Source of the DNA: Intestinirhabdus alba
GTDB lineage: Bacteria; Pseudomonadota; Gammaproteobacteria; Enterobacterales; Enterobacteriaceae
Direction of reading: 5' to 3'
Assembly: GCF_009711095.1 (NCBI RefSeq)
Contig: NZ_WMJZ01000002.1
Coordinates: 202,623-266,622 of the forward strand
DNA: 64,000 bases
In this document: positions 33,555-45,501 of the stretch, piece by piece
Layout of the letters: every line of letters starts with the position of its first letter
Numbering within the stretch: the stretch's first letter is position 1
Translations under genes and position numbers: made by a program
Notes under the pieces: model-generated
What the model saw: only the letters and a program-made list of their open reading frames with translations
Told to the model about the DNA's origin: nothing
Database searches by the model: none

Positions 33555-34757
33555 ATGAAGCATTTAACCCTTCTCGGCTCAACGGGATCTATCGGTTGCA
33601 GTACGCTGGACGTGGTGCGCCATAATCCTGAACATTTTCGCGTCGTTGCGCTGGTCGCCGGCAAAAACGTCACCCGTATGGTGGAGCAGTGCCTGGAGTT
33701 TGCCCCGCGCTATGCGGTTATGGACGATGAAAGCAGCGCCGCCCGGCTAAAAACGGCGCTTCTGGAGCACGGCAGCCGCACCGAGGTGCTGAGCGGTCAG
33801 CAGGCGGCTTGTGAAATGGCCGCCCTTGACGAGGTGGATCAGGTGATGGCTGCCATCGTTGGCGCAGCGGGGCTGCTGCCGACGCTGGCCGCTATCCGCG
33901 CCGGTAAGACTCTCCTTCTGGCGAATAAAGAATCGCTGGTCACCTGTGGGCGGCTGTTTATGGAGGCGGTTAAACAAAGCCGCGCGCGAATTCTGCCGGT
34001 CGACAGCGAGCATAACGCGATTTTTCAGAGTATGCCCCAGCCTGTCCAACATAATCTGGGATACGCTGACCTGCAGCAGAACGGCGTACTGTCCGTTTTA
34101 CTGACCGGCTCCGGCGGTCCGTTCCGGGAGACGCCGCTGGGCGCGCTGTCCGAAATGACGCCCGAACAGGCGTGCCGCCATCCGAACTGGTCTATGGGGC
34201 GAAAAATTTCCGTTGATTCCGCCACCATGATGAACAAGGGCCTTGAATACATCGAGGCGCGCTGGCTGTTTAACGCCAGCGCTGAGCAAATGGAGGTGCT
34301 GATCCATCCGCAGTCGGTGATCCACTCGATGGTCCGTTATCAGGACGGCAGCGTGCTGGCGCAGCTGGGCGAGCCGGATATGCGCACGCCGATTGCCCAC
34401 ACGATGGCGTGGCCGAACCGCGTGGCCTCCGGCGCGAAGCCGCTCGACTTCCGCCAGCTCAGCGCGTTGACCTTCAGCGCACCGGACTATCGGCGCTATC
34501 CGTGCCTTAAGCTGGCGATAGATGCGTTCGATCAGGGACAGGCGGCGACCACCGCGCTGAACGCGGCTAATGAGATCGCCGTCGCGGCGTTTCTGGCCGG
34601 TGAGATCCGCTTTACCGATATTGCCGATCTCAATCTGGCGGTGCTGGAGCAAATAGATCTGCAGGAGCCTGCCGCCGTTGAGGATGTGCTGAGGGTTGAT
34701 GCCCACTCCCGGGAGGTCGCCAGAAAAGCGGTGACGCGACTCGCAAGTCAGGGATAA
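33555..34757 (+). CDS. dxr: 1-deoxy-D-xylulose 5-phosphate reductoisomerase
   Basis: A 400-residue enzyme. The NADPH-binding GSTGSIG is at residues 8-14; the metal and substrate site is visible in [23 protein letters not shown] and the [19 protein letters not shown] segment, with the flexible loop [12 protein letters not shown]. It converts DXP to 2-C-methyl-D-erythritol 4-phosphate, the first committed step of the MEP isoprenoid pathway, and is the fosmidomycin target. ATG 33555 has no strong Shine-Dalgarno (GGACG). Slightly longer than E. coli (398). It precedes uppS, whose product uses isoprenoid precursors. Confidence 0.97.
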   Translation: MKHLTLLGSTGSIGCSTLDVVRHNPEHFRVVALVAGKNVTRMVEQCLEFAPRYAVMDDESSAARLKTALLEHGSRTEVLSGQQAACEMAALDEVDQVMAAIVGAAGLLPTLAAIRAGKTLLLANKESLVTCGRLFMEAVKQSRARILPVDSEHNAIFQSMPQPVQHNLGYADLQQNGVLSVLLTGSGGPFRETPLGALSEMTPEQACRHPNWSMGRKISVDSATMMNKGLEYIEARWLFNASAEQMEVLIHPQSVIHSMVRYQDGSVLAQLGEPDMRTPIAHTMAWPNRVASGAKPLDFRQLSALTFSAPDYRRYPCLKLAIDAFDQGQAATTALNAANEIAVAAFLAGEIRFTDIADLNLAVLEQIDLQEPAAVEDVLRVDAHSREVARKAVTRLASQG

Positions 34758-34781
34758 ACCTGATACAGAAGAGCGTGCTAT

Positions 34782-34880
34782 TTGTTAGCGTTGGGCTTCG
34801 GTGATATAGTCTGCGCCATCTGATTGCAGGAATCTGGTTCTATTTGGTCAGATAAGCCGTGGTTAGACACGGCTTTTTTG
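34782..34880 (+). ncRNA. promoter-terminator unit between dxr and uppS, possible short RNA
   Basis: TTGTTA (34782-34787), 17-base spacer, TATAGT (34805-34810) make a good sigma-70 promoter. About 40 bases after the expected start an intrinsic terminator AAGCCGTG (34854-34861) / CACGGCTT (34868-34875) with a T-run follows, predicting an RNA of about 60 nt with no start codon behind a ribosome site. It could instead be the dxr terminator or an attenuated uppS leader. I do not recognise the RNA. Confidence 0.4.
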
Positions 34881-34883
34881 TGG

Positions 34884-35007
34884 ATACACAAAATCATTCG
34901 AGTTGCACCGAGGCGGCAGGTGAAGGTGCCCAGGGAGCCTACCAGGCGGTATGTGACCGGGGCGAGCGCGCGGCCGGTAAAGAGGTAGCTTGAAGGATGA
35001 AGTGTAA
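34884..35007. repeat. ERIC-like repeat between dxr and uppS
   Basis: ATACACAAAATCATTCGAGT, TGCACCGAGGCGGCAGGTGA, GGAGCCTACC, GTATGTGACCGGGGCGAGCG and AGCTTGAAGGATGAAGTGTA follow the ERIC consensus block by block over about 124 bp. It occupies most of the gap, leaving 35008-35061 for the uppS proximal promoter and leader. Confidence 0.82.
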
Positions 35008-35061
35008 AAGGCTTCTGTATTCCTGAGTACCGCTAAATCCTTTCAGGGACTAAAACGCGTT

Positions 35062-35820
35062 ATGTTGTCTGCAACTCAACCAGTAAGCGAAAATTTGCCA
35101 GCACATGGCTGCCGTCATGTCGCGATCATTATGGACGGCAATGGTCGCTGGGCGAAAAAGCAGGGGAAGATCCGCGCTTTCGGGCATAAGGCCGGTGCCA
35201 GGTCCGTTCGCCGGGCCGTCTCTTTTGCTGCCAACAATGGTATTGATGCGTTAACGCTGTATGCCTTTAGCAGTGAAAACTGGAACCGGCCGGCCCAGGA
35301 GGTCAGCGCGTTGATGGAGCTGTTTGTCTGGGCGCTGGATAGCGAGGTTAAAAGCCTCCATCGTCACAACGTCCGCCTGCGCATCATTGGTGATACCAGC
35401 CGGTTTAACGCTCGTTTACAGGAGCGCATTCGCCGCTCAGAGCTGTTGACCGCGCAGAATACCGGACTGACGCTGAATATCGCGGCAAACTATGGCGGCC
35501 GCTGGGACATTGTCCAGGGCGTCAGACAGCTGGCGGAACAGGTGCAGCAGGGCCTGCTGCGTCCCGAACAGATTGATGAAGACGCCCTTGGTCAGCATAT
35601 CTGTATGCACGAGCTGGCTCCGGTGGATTTAGTAATAAGGACTGGGGGGGAGCATCGAATTAGTAACTTTTTGCTTTGGCAAATTGCTTATGCCGAACTT
35701 TACTTTACTGATGTTCTCTGGCCCGATTTCGATGAACAAGACTTTGAAGGGGCGCTGCATGCCTTTGCTAATCGAGAGCGTCGTTTTGGCGGCACCGAAC
35801 CCGGTGATGACAAAGCCTGA
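35062..35820 (+). CDS. uppS: UppS (IspU), undecaprenyl diphosphate synthase
   Basis: A 252-residue cis-prenyltransferase. The catalytic Asp25 lies in IIMDGNGRWAKK, the FPP-pocket segment is FAFSSENWNRP-like (YAFSSENWNRPAQEV), and the C-terminal DLVIRTGGEHRISNFLLWQ binds IPP. It condenses eight IPP onto FPP to make the C55 lipid carrier for peptidoglycan, O-antigen and capsule. The stop overlaps the region just upstream of cdsA (12-base gap), starting a long envelope-biogenesis operon. Its substrate pathway begins with dxr directly upstream. Confidence 0.97.
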   Translation: MLSATQPVSENLPAHGCRHVAIIMDGNGRWAKKQGKIRAFGHKAGARSVRRAVSFAANNGIDALTLYAFSSENWNRPAQEVSALMELFVWALDSEVKSLHRHNVRLRIIGDTSRFNARLQERIRRSELLTAQNTGLTLNIAANYGGRWDIVQGVRQLAEQVQQGLLRPEQIDEDALGQHICMHELAPVDLVIRTGGEHRISNFLLWQIAYAELYFTDVLWPDFDEQDFEGALHAFANRERRFGGTEPGDDKA

Positions 35821-35832
35821 TGGGGGTTGCTT

Positions 35833-36690
35833 TTGCTGAAGTATCGCCTGATTTCCGCTTTTGTTTTAATACCCGCTGTTATTGCGGCACTGTTTTTGCT
35901 GCCGCCGTCGGGATTCGCCATCATTACGCTGGTGGTATGTATGCTGGCCGCCTGGGAATGGGGACAGCTGAGCGGCTTTGCCGCGCGTACCCAGCGGGTC
36001 TGGCTGGCCGTGCTGTGCGGGCTGCTGCTGGCGCTGATGTTGTTCCTGCTGCCGGAGTATCATCATAATATTCGTCAGCCGCTGGTCGAGATCTCTCTCT
36101 GGGCGTCGTTGGGCTGGTGGTGTGTTGCGCTGCTACTGGTGCTCTTTTATCCTGCTTCCGCGGCGATCTGGCGTCACTCCAGGACGCTGCGGCTGGTTTT
36201 CGGCATCCTGACGATCGTGCCTTTCTTCTGGGGAATGCTGGCGCTGCGCGCCTGGCACTATGATGAGAATCCCTACAGCGGTGCGCTATGGCTGCTTTAT
36301 ATCATGATTCTCGTTTGGGGCGCGGACTCCGGTGCCTATATGTTTGGCAAACTGTTTGGCAAACATAAGCTGGCACCGAAGGTTTCGCCGGGAAAGACCT
36401 GGCAGGGCTTCCTCGGCGGGCTGCTCGTTGCCGCGGTGATTTCCTGGGGCTATGGGATGTGGGCGAATCTTGCCGTGGCACCGCTTACCCTGCTGACGTG
36501 TTCGGTGATCGCGGCGCTGGCGTCGGTACTTGGCGACTTAACCGAAAGCATGTTTAAGCGTGAAGCGGGCATTAAGGACAGCGGTCATCTGATCCCTGGA
36601 CACGGCGGCATTCTTGACCGTATCGACAGCCTGACGGCGGCGGTGCCGGTTTTTGCCTGCCTGCTGCTGCTGGTATTCAGGACGCTATAA
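35833..36690 (+). CDS. cdsA: CdsA, phosphatidate cytidylyltransferase
   Basis: A 285-residue integral membrane enzyme with about eight helices. The family signature near the C-terminus is intact: [20 protein letters not shown], then GILDRIDS. It makes CDP-diacylglycerol from CTP and phosphatidate, the precursor of all membrane phospholipids. I chose TTG 35833 (giving [10 protein letters not shown] as in E. coli) because GGGGG at 35822-35826 lies six bases upstream; another in-frame TTG at 35827 would add two residues. It is 11 bases ahead of rseP. Confidence 0.95.
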   Translation: MLKYRLISAFVLIPAVIAALFLLPPSGFAIITLVVCMLAAWEWGQLSGFAARTQRVWLAVLCGLLLALMLFLLPEYHHNIRQPLVEISLWASLGWWCVALLLVLFYPASAAIWRHSRTLRLVFGILTIVPFFWGMLALRAWHYDENPYSGALWLLYIMILVWGADSGAYMFGKLFGKHKLAPKVSPGKTWQGFLGGLLVAAVISWGYGMWANLAVAPLTLLTCSVIAALASVLGDLTESMFKREAGIKDSGHLIPGHGGILDRIDSLTAAVPVFACLLLLVFRTL

Positions 36691-36701
36691 CGGAAGACAC
36701 T

Positions 36702-38054
36702 ATGCTGAGTTTTCTCTGGGATCTGGCGGCATTTATTGTCGCGCTGGGCGTGCTGATCACCGTGCATGAATTCGGCCATTTCTGGGTTGCCCGGCGCTGC
36801 GGCGTTCGTGTCGAGCGCTTCTCAATTGGCTTTGGTAAAGCCCTCTGGCGTCGTACCGACAGACACGGCACCGAGTATGTTGTCGCCCTGATCCCGCTGG
36901 GCGGCTACGTCAAAATGCTGGATGAGCGCGCTGAACCGGTGATACCGGAGCTGCGTCGCTATGCCTTCAATAATAAAACCGTCGGCCAGCGGGCGGCCAT
37001 TATCGCCGCAGGTCCGGTTGCAAACTTCATTTTCGCTATCTTCGCCTGGTGGCTGATCTTTATGATCGGTATACCCGGCCTTCGTCCGGTGGTTGGCGAA
37101 ATAACGCCCAACTCCATTGCCGCACAGGCGCAAATTGCGCCCGACATGGAACTTAAAGCCGTTGATGGCATCGAAACCCCTGACTGGGATAGTGTGCGTT
37201 TACAGCTGACGGCTAAAATTGGCGAAGCGCGCACTGTTCTTAGCGTCGAACCCGTCGGCGGCGGCCAGCGCCAGGAGAAAACCCTGGATTTGCGCCACTG
37301 GAAATTTGTGCCGGACAAGGAAGATGCTGTATCTTCTTTAGGCATTTTGCTGCGGGTTCCGCGGGTTGAACCGGTGCTGTCGGAAGTGCAGGCAAAATCC
37401 GCCGCAAGCAAGGCGGGTTTGCAAGCCGGCGACAGGATCGTTAAAGTCAATGGTCAAACGTTAACGCACTGGATGTCGTTCGTGACGATTGTGCGCGATA
37501 ATCCGGGCAAGCCGTTAACGCTGGATGTCGAAAGGCAGGGAAACGTCTTGTCTTTAACGCTGATCCCGGACAGGAAACCGGGCAACGGAAAGGTAGAAGG
37601 TATGGCGGGCGTTGCGCCTGTAGTCCCCCCTCTGCCTGATGAGTATAAGACTGTACGCCAGTACGGACCGTTCAACGCTATCCTTAAGGCCATGGATGAA
37701 ACCTGGCAACTGATGACGATGACGACCCGGATGCTGGGAAAATTGATAACCGGTGATGTGAAACTGACCAGTCTCAGCGGGCCGATTGCTATCGCCCAGG
37801 GGGCTGGAATAACAGCGGAATACGGACCGATCTTTTACCTGAAGTTTCTTGCGCTTATCAGCGTGAACTTGGGGATAATCAATCTGTTTCCGCTGCCCGT
37901 TCTTGACGGGGGGCATCTGCTGTTCCTGGCGATTGAAAAGCTGAAGGGCGGTCCGGTATCCGAGCGGGTTCAAGACTTTAGTTATCGCATCGGCTCAATA
38001 CTGCTGGTGCTGTTAATGGGGCTTGCACTTTTCAATGATTTCTCTCGGTTATAA
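36702..38054 (+). CDS. rseP: RseP, site-2 intramembrane metalloprotease
   Basis: A 450-residue inner-membrane protease. Zinc site HEFGH (His22, Glu23, His26) lies in the first membrane segment and the third ligand is the Asp of PVLDGGHL near 402. Two periplasmic PDZ domains occupy about 115-310, the second with the loop [19 protein letters not shown]. RseP cuts RseA after DegS, releasing sigma-E, and also clears signal peptide remnants. It sits between cdsA and bamA in the envelope operon, so the stress sensor is made with its main client. Confidence 0.97.
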   Translation: MLSFLWDLAAFIVALGVLITVHEFGHFWVARRCGVRVERFSIGFGKALWRRTDRHGTEYVVALIPLGGYVKMLDERAEPVIPELRRYAFNNKTVGQRAAIIAAGPVANFIFAIFAWWLIFMIGIPGLRPVVGEITPNSIAAQAQIAPDMELKAVDGIETPDWDSVRLQLTAKIGEARTVLSVEPVGGGQRQEKTLDLRHWKFVPDKEDAVSSLGILLRVPRVEPVLSEVQAKSAASKAGLQAGDRIVKVNGQTLTHWMSFVTIVRDNPGKPLTLDVERQGNVLSLTLIPDRKPGNGKVEGMAGVAPVVPPLPDEYKTVRQYGPFNAILKAMDETWQLMTMTTRMLGKLITGDVKLTSLSGPIAIAQGAGITAEYGPIFYLKFLALISVNLGIINLFPLPVLDGGHLLFLAIEKLKGGPVSERVQDFSYRIGSILLVLLMGLALFNDFSRL

Positions 38055-38067
38055 GAGAGTTAGTTAG

Positions 38068-40515
<2,448 letters not shown>

Positions 40516-40635
40516 CAGTTCTGGACAAAGGAATGGAAGAGTAGTGTAGCGATGACGTTAGGCGAGCCTGTCGGTTCGCCTGGCCACGCAAAGAACGGTA
40601 CTTTCGGGTACATATGGGATGGTAAGGAGTTAATT

Positions 40636-41121
40636 GTGAAAAAGTGGTTATTAGCTGCAGGTCTCGGTTTAGCGATGGCAACGTCCGCACAGGCCGCAGA
40701 CAAGATTGCAATCGTCAATATGGGCAGCCTGTTCCAGCAGGTGGCGCAGAAGACGGGCGTTTCCAGCACGCTGGAGAATGAGTTCAAAGGCCGTGCCGGC
40801 GAACTGCAGCGTATGGAAAGCGATCTGCAATCTAAAATGCAGCGTCTGCAGTCAATGAAGGCGGGCAATGAGCGCACCAAGCTGGAAAAAGAGGTGATGT
40901 CTCAGCGTCAGACCTTCGCTCAGAAAGCGCAGGCTTTCGAGCAGGATCGCGCGCGTCGTTCCAGCGAGGAGCGTGGCAAGCTGGTTACTCGTATTCAGAC
41001 TGCCGTTAAATCCGTCGCCAGCAGCCAGAGCATCGATCTGGTTGTAGATGCTAACGCCGTTGCTTTCAACAGCAGCGATGTCAAAGATATCACCGCTGAC
41101 GTACTGAAACAGGTTAAATAA
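40636..41121 (+). CDS. skp: Skp (OmpH), periplasmic chaperone
   Basis: A 161-residue protein starting at GTG 40636 behind AAGGAG, giving [20 protein letters not shown] as a 20-residue signal peptide. The mature protein has the small beta trimerisation body ([15 protein letters not shown] and the [12 protein letters not shown] region) and long charged alpha-helical tentacles (about 45-125). The Skp trimer holds unfolded outer-membrane proteins and passes them to BAM, encoded just upstream. The 120-base gap contains a GGCGAGCC/GGTTCGCC hairpin but no clear terminator. lpxD starts three bases after the stop. Confidence 0.97.
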   Translation: MKKWLLAAGLGLAMATSAQAADKIAIVNMGSLFQQVAQKTGVSSTLENEFKGRAGELQRMESDLQSKMQRLQSMKAGNERTKLEKEVMSQRQTFAQKAQAFEQDRARRSSEERGKLVTRIQTAVKSVASSQSIDLVVDANAVAFNSSDVKDITADVLKQVK

Positions 41122-41124
41122 GTA

Positions 41125-42150
41125 ATGCCTTCAATTCGACTGGCTGATTTGGCAGAGCAGTTGGATGCAGAACTACACGGTGATGGCGATATCGTCATCA
41201 CCGCCGTTGCGTCTATGCAGTCCGCCCAAACAGGCCACATCACGTTCATGGTCAATCCTAAATACCGTGACCGCTTAGGCTTATGCCAGGCTTCCGCCGT
41301 CGTCATGACCCGGGAAGATCTCCCTTTTGCCAGGAGTGCCGCGCTGGTAGTGAAGAATCCCTACCTGACCTATGCCCGGATGGCGCAAATTTTAGATACC
41401 ACGCCGCAGCCGGCGCAGAATATTGCCGCCAGTGCGGCGATCGACGCGACGGCGACGCTGGGTAAGAACGTTTCGATCGCGGCCAATGCGGTGATCGAAT
41501 CAGGCGTTGTGCTGGGCGATAACGTGGTTATCGGCGCAGGCTGCTTCGTCGGGAAAAACAGCAAAATCGGCGCAGGCTCCCGTCTGTGGGCCAACGTATC
41601 GATTTATCATGAGGTTGAGATTGGCGAGCACTGTCTGGTTCAGTCCGGTACGGTGATCGGCGCGGACGGCTTCGGCTACGCCAACGATCGCGGCAACTGG
41701 GTGAAGATCCCGCAGCTTGGCCGCGTTATTATTGGCGATCGCGTTGAGATTGGTGCCTGCACCACCATAGACCGCGGCGCGCTGGACGACACGATAATCG
41801 GCAACGGCGTGATAATTGATAACCAGTGCCAGATTGCACATAACGTCGTGATTGGCGACAATACGGCGGTTGCCGGCGGCGTCATTATGGCGGGCAGCCT
41901 GAAGATTGGCCGTTACTGCATGATTGGCGGTGCCAGCGTCATCAACGGGCATATGGAAATATGCGACAAGGTGACGGTAACAGGAATGGGGATGGTCATG
42001 CGCCCTATTACTGAACCCGGCGTCTACTCCTCAGGCATTCCGCTGCAGCCTAATAAAGTCTGGCGTAAGACCGCCGCGCTGGTGATGAACATTGATGAAA
42101 TGAGCAAGCGCCTTAAGGCCGTTGAGCGCAAGGTTAATCACCGGGACTAA
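41125..42150 (+). CDS. lpxD: LpxD, UDP-3-O-(3-hydroxymyristoyl)glucosamine N-acyltransferase
   Basis: A 341-residue acyltransferase with an N-terminal uridine-binding domain ([15 protein letters not shown]), a left-handed parallel beta-helix of hexapeptide repeats (about 100-290) and a C-terminal helix. The catalytic His lies in [11 protein letters not shown] near 239. It adds the second 3-hydroxymyristate, from ACP, in lipid A synthesis. It is coupled tightly to skp, but unlike the usual compact arrangement a 244-base gap with a terminator-like hairpin separates it from fabZ. Confidence 0.97.
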   Translation: MPSIRLADLAEQLDAELHGDGDIVITAVASMQSAQTGHITFMVNPKYRDRLGLCQASAVVMTREDLPFARSAALVVKNPYLTYARMAQILDTTPQPAQNIAASAAIDATATLGKNVSIAANAVIESGVVLGDNVVIGAGCFVGKNSKIGAGSRLWANVSIYHEVEIGEHCLVQSGTVIGADGFGYANDRGNWVKIPQLGRVIIGDRVEIGACTTIDRGALDDTIIGNGVIIDNQCQIAHNVVIGDNTAVAGGVIMAGSLKIGRYCMIGGASVINGHMEICDKVTVTGMGMVMRPITEPGVYSSGIPLQPNKVWRKTAALVMNIDEMSKRLKAVERKVNHRD

Positions 42151-42318
42151 GTTTCTGTACGCATGTCCGACCGCTGTGCGCCGGAAGCGCTGCTGAACGG
42201 TAGCGCTATCAGAACTGGAACGTTCTGGAAGGGCGATCCGCTGGCAAGCCGGAGCGGTCGTGGCCCGGCGGCGGCAAGGTGGTATCTTGCAAGATAAAGT
42301 GTACGCACGCCAAACTTT
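42151..42318. other. unexplained intergenic segment between lpxD and fabZ
   Basis: This 168-base stretch precedes the hairpin at 42319. It holds short inverted repeats (AGCGCTGCTGAACGGTAGCGCT, stem AGCGCT; AGAACTGGAACGTTCT, stem AGAAC/GTTCT) and GTACGCA near both ends (42158 and 42301), but no open frame and no clear ERIC core. It may be a decayed repeat element. Confidence 0.35.
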
Positions 42319-42370
42319 ACGGCCTGTCACATTCATATGATTGCGGCAGGCCGTGTTATTATTGCCTTTT
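42319..42370 (+). terminator. terminator-like hairpin before fabZ
   Basis: ACGGCCTG (42319-42326) and CAGGCCGT (42347-42354) form an 8-bp stem with a 20-base loop, then GTTATTATTGCCTTTT. It lies 25-40 bases before the fabZ start, so it may act as an attenuator or mRNA stabiliser within the lpx operon. Confidence 0.55.
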
Positions 42371-42394
42371 ATTATATTTGACAGGAAGAGTATT

Positions 42395-42850
42395 TTGACT
42401 ACGACCACTCATACTCTGCATATTGAAGAGATTTTAGAGCTTTTGCCGCACCGTTTTCCATTTCTGTTGGTTGACCGCGTGCTGGATTTTGAAGAAGGGC
42501 GTTTTCTGCGCGCAGTGAAAAATGTCTCCGTTAACGAGCCGTTCTTCCAGGGACACTTCCCCGGCAAACCTATTTTTCCGGGCGTGCTGATCCTTGAAGC
42601 AATGGCGCAGGCAACCGGCATCCTGGCGTTTAAAAGCGTGGGCAAACTGGAGCCTGGAGAGCTGTATTACTTTGCCGGTATCGATGAGGCCCGCTTTAAG
42701 CGCCCCGTCGTGCCGGGCGATCAGATGATCATGGAAGTGACCTTCGAGAAAACGCGCCGTGGCCTGACCCGTTTCAAAGGGGTGGCGCTGGTTGACGGTA
42801 AAGTAGCCTGTGAAGCAACGATGATGTGCGCTCGTAGCCGGGAGTCCTGA
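42395..42850 (+). CDS. fabZ: FabZ, 3-hydroxyacyl-[ACP] dehydratase
   Basis: A 151-residue hot-dog-fold dehydratase started at TTG 42395 behind AGGAAGAG, which gives the E. coli length and N-terminus (L/M-TT-THTL-IEEIL). Catalytic His54 ([14 protein letters not shown]) and Glu68 (ILEAMAQ) are present. It dehydrates 3-hydroxyacyl-ACPs in fatty acid elongation and competes with LpxA/LpxD for 3-hydroxymyristoyl-ACP, which explains its location between lpxD and lpxA. The lpxA GTG lies three bases after its stop. Confidence 0.96.
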   Translation: MTTTTHTLHIEEILELLPHRFPFLLVDRVLDFEEGRFLRAVKNVSVNEPFFQGHFPGKPIFPGVLILEAMAQATGILAFKSVGKLEPGELYYFAGIDEARFKRPVVPGDQMIMEVTFEKTRRGLTRFKGVALVDGKVACEATMMCARSRES

Positions 42851-42853
42851 TAC

Positions 42854-43642
42854 GTGATTGATAAGTCCGCCTTTATTCACCCAACCGCCATTGTGGAAGA
42901 GGGTGCCATCATTGGCGCTAACGTCCACATTGGTCCCTTCTGCATTGTCGGGCCCGATGTTGAAATCGGTGAGGATACCGTACTGAAATCTCACGTTGTC
43001 GTGAATGGCCATACGAAAATTGGTCGTGGCAATGAGATCTATCAGTTTGCCTCTATTGGTGAAGTGAACCAGGATCTGAAATATGCTGGCGAACCGACCC
43101 GCGTTTCCATCGGCGATCGTAACCGCATTCGCGAAAGCGTGACTATTCATCGCGGTACGGTGCAGGGGGGCGGAGTGACGAAGGTGGGCAGCGATAACCT
43201 GCTGATGATCAACGCCCACGTGGCCCATGATTGTGTCGTGGGCAACCGCTGTATTCTGGCAAATAACGCCACGCTGGCGGGCCACGTCACGCTGGATGAC
43301 TTCGTCATCATCGGTGGTATGACCGCCGTGCATCAGTTCTGCACTATCGGCGCGCACGTGATGGTCGGCGGCTGCTCCGGCGTAGCGCAGGACGTTCCGC
43401 CGTATGTTATCGCCCAGGGCAACCACGCGACGCCGTTTGGCGTCAACATTGAGGGTCTGAAGCGCCGCGGCTTCACCCGCGAAGCGATTACCGCTATCCG
43501 CAATGCCTATAAGCTGCTCTACCGCAGCGGCAAAACCCTGGATGAGGCAAAGCCGGAAATTGCGCAGCTTGCGGACCAACACCCGGAAGTGAAAGCGTTC
43601 ACCGGCTTCTTCGAACGCTCCACGCGCGGCCTGATCCGGTAA
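42854..43642 (+). CDS. lpxA: LpxA, UDP-N-acetylglucosamine acyltransferase
   Basis: A 262-residue left-handed beta-helix trimeric acyltransferase starting at GTG 42854. Catalytic His125 lies in [11 protein letters not shown], and the helical C-terminal domain begins near 190 ([19 protein letters not shown]). It transfers 3-hydroxymyristate to the 3-OH of UDP-GlcNAc, the first and reversible lipid A step. The TAA stop shares its last base with the ATG of lpxB. Preceded by the GCCGGGAG region in the fabZ end as ribosome site. Confidence 0.97.
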   Translation: MIDKSAFIHPTAIVEEGAIIGANVHIGPFCIVGPDVEIGEDTVLKSHVVVNGHTKIGRGNEIYQFASIGEVNQDLKYAGEPTRVSIGDRNRIRESVTIHRGTVQGGGVTKVGSDNLLMINAHVAHDCVVGNRCILANNATLAGHVTLDDFVIIGGMTAVHQFCTIGAHVMVGGCSGVAQDVPPYVIAQGNHATPFGVNIEGLKRRGFTREAITAIRNAYKLLYRSGKTLDEAKPEIAQLADQHPEVKAFTGFFERSTRGLIR

Positions 43643-44790
43643 TGGCCGAGCGTCGCCCCTTAACGATAGCCCTGGTCGCCGGAGAAACCTCCGGCGATAT
43701 TCTTGGTGCCGGGCTGATGCGCGCCCTGAAGGCGCGCGTTCCTGACGTACGCTTTGTTGGCGTGGCCGGCCCGCGGATGCAGGCCGAAGGCTGCGAAGCC
43801 TGGTATGAAATGGAAGAGCTGGCGGTGATGGGGATCGTCGAAGTGCTTGGCCGCCTGCGCCGCCTGCTGCATATTCGCACCGATCTGACCCGGCGATTTA
43901 CCGCGCTTCAGCCGGACGTCTTCGTCGGCATTGATGCACCCGATTTCAATATCACCCTTGAAGGTAATCTGAAAAAGCGGGGCATTAAAACCATTCACTA
44001 CGTCAGCCCTTCCGTCTGGGCGTGGCGGCAAAAACGGGTTTTCAAAATAGGCAGATCCACCGATATGGTGCTGGCCTTTCTGCCTTTCGAAAAAGCGTTT
44101 TACGACAAATTTAACGTGCCGTGCCGCTTTATCGGTCACACCATGGCCGATGCTATGCCGCTGGAGCCGGATAAAAACGCCGCCCGCGACGCGCTGGGGA
44201 TTGCCCATGACGCGCGCTGCCTGGCGCTGCTGCCCGGCAGCCGCGGCGCGGAAGTGGAGATGCTCAGCGGCGACTTCCTGCAGACCGCGCAGATTTTGCG
44301 GCAGACGTGGCCGGATCTGGAGGTGGTGGTACCGCTGGTGAATGCCCGACGCCGCGAGCAGTTTGAGCGTATTAAAGCCGGAGTTGCGCCCGATCTGCAG
44401 GTTCATCTGCTGGACGGCATGGGGCGCGAGGCGATGGTCGCCAGCGATGCGGCGCTGCTGGCTTCCGGCACCGCCGCGCTGGAGTGTATGCTGGCGAAAT
44501 GCCCGATGGTGGTGGGATACCGGATGAAGCCGTTCACCTTCTGGCTGGCGAAGCGGCTGGTGAAGACCGACTACGTTTCGTTGCCCAACCTGCTGGCGGG
44601 AAGAGAGTTGGTCAAAGAGCTGTTGCAGGATGAGTGTGAACCGCGGAAGCTGGCCGATGCCCTGCTGCCGCTGCTGGCGGATGGCGAAACCCGTCATGCG
44701 ATGCACGACACTTTCCGCGAGCTGCATCGGCAGATCCGCTGTAGCGCCGACGAGCAGGCGGCGGCGGCCGTTCTGGAGTTAGCGCAATGA
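43642..44790 (+). CDS. lpxB: LpxB, lipid A disaccharide synthase
   Basis: A 382-residue family GT19 glycosyltransferase. N-terminal [15 protein letters not shown] and central [14 protein letters not shown] are signature segments; the C-terminal GT-B half has [13 protein letters not shown]. It joins UDP-2,3-diacylglucosamine and lipid X to form the beta-1,6 disaccharide of lipid A at the inner membrane surface. The ATG overlaps the lpxA stop, and its TGA overlaps the rnhB ATG (ATGA), so lpxA-lpxB-rnhB are translationally coupled. Confidence 0.97.
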   Translation: MAERRPLTIALVAGETSGDILGAGLMRALKARVPDVRFVGVAGPRMQAEGCEAWYEMEELAVMGIVEVLGRLRRLLHIRTDLTRRFTALQPDVFVGIDAPDFNITLEGNLKKRGIKTIHYVSPSVWAWRQKRVFKIGRSTDMVLAFLPFEKAFYDKFNVPCRFIGHTMADAMPLEPDKNAARDALGIAHDARCLALLPGSRGAEVEMLSGDFLQTAQILRQTWPDLEVVVPLVNARRREQFERIKAGVAPDLQVHLLDGMGREAMVASDAALLASGTAALECMLAKCPMVVGYRMKPFTFWLAKRLVKTDYVSLPNLLAGRELVKELLQDECEPRKLADALLPLLADGETRHAMHDTFRELHRQIRCSADEQAAAAVLELAQ

Positions 44791-45383
44791 TCGAATTTGT
44801 TTATCCACATACCCGGCTGGTGGCGGGGGTCGATGAAGTGGGGCGCGGCCCGCTGGTGGGCGCGGTGGTGACCGCCGCGGTGATCCTCGATCCGCAGCGC
44901 CCGATCGTCGGGCTTAATGATTCAAAAAAGCTGTCGGAGAAGCGTCGCCTGGCGCTGTGCGCAGAGATCAAAGAAAAAGCCCTCAGCTGGAGTCTCGGAC
45001 GCGCGGAGCCGCATGAAATCGACGCGCTGAACATTCTGCACGCCACTATGCTGGCGATGCAGCGCGCGGTGGCGGGTCTGCACATCGCCCCGGAGTATGT
45101 GCTGATTGACGGCAACCGCTGTCCCGCGCTGCCGGTGCCGTCGATGGCGGTGGTAAAAGGCGACAGCCGCGTGGCGGAAATCAGCGCGGCCTCCATTCTG
45201 GCAAAGGTGGCGCGGGACGCCGAAATGACCGTGCTGGATCGCGTTTTTCCGCAGTATGGCTTTGCTCAACATAAAGGTTATCCGACCGCTTTTCACCTGG
45301 CCGCGCTGGCGGAGCACGGCGCGACGGAGCATCACCGGCGCAGCTTTGCTCCCGTTAAGCGCGCGCTGGGCCTCGTTTCCTGA
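44787..45383 (+). CDS. rnhB: Ribonuclease HII
   Basis: A 198-residue type 2 RNase H. Catalytic residues include Asp16 and Glu17 in [16 protein letters not shown] and the Asp of [10 protein letters not shown] near 108; GKGYPT-like HKGYPTAFH is also conserved. It cuts at single ribonucleotides in DNA, starting ribonucleotide excision repair. It overlaps lpxB by four bases. The 118-base gap to dnaE probably holds a dnaE promoter, but I see no clear terminator in it. Confidence 0.96.
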   Translation: MIEFVYPHTRLVAGVDEVGRGPLVGAVVTAAVILDPQRPIVGLNDSKKLSEKRRLALCAEIKEKALSWSLGRAEPHEIDALNILHATMLAMQRAVAGLHIAPEYVLIDGNRCPALPVPSMAVVKGDSRVAEISAASILAKVARDAEMTVLDRVFPQYGFAQHKGYPTAFHLAALAEHGATEHHRRSFAPVKRALGLVS

Positions 45384-45501
45384 CTCCCGGCGTAAAAACG
45401 TATTCGATTTTATGCACAATACGTCGGAGCGGCGAAAGTCCGCTGAACGCATACGGTCGGAAGACCGCCCGAAGAATAAAGAACAGTAGTGGGATCTGAA
45501 G

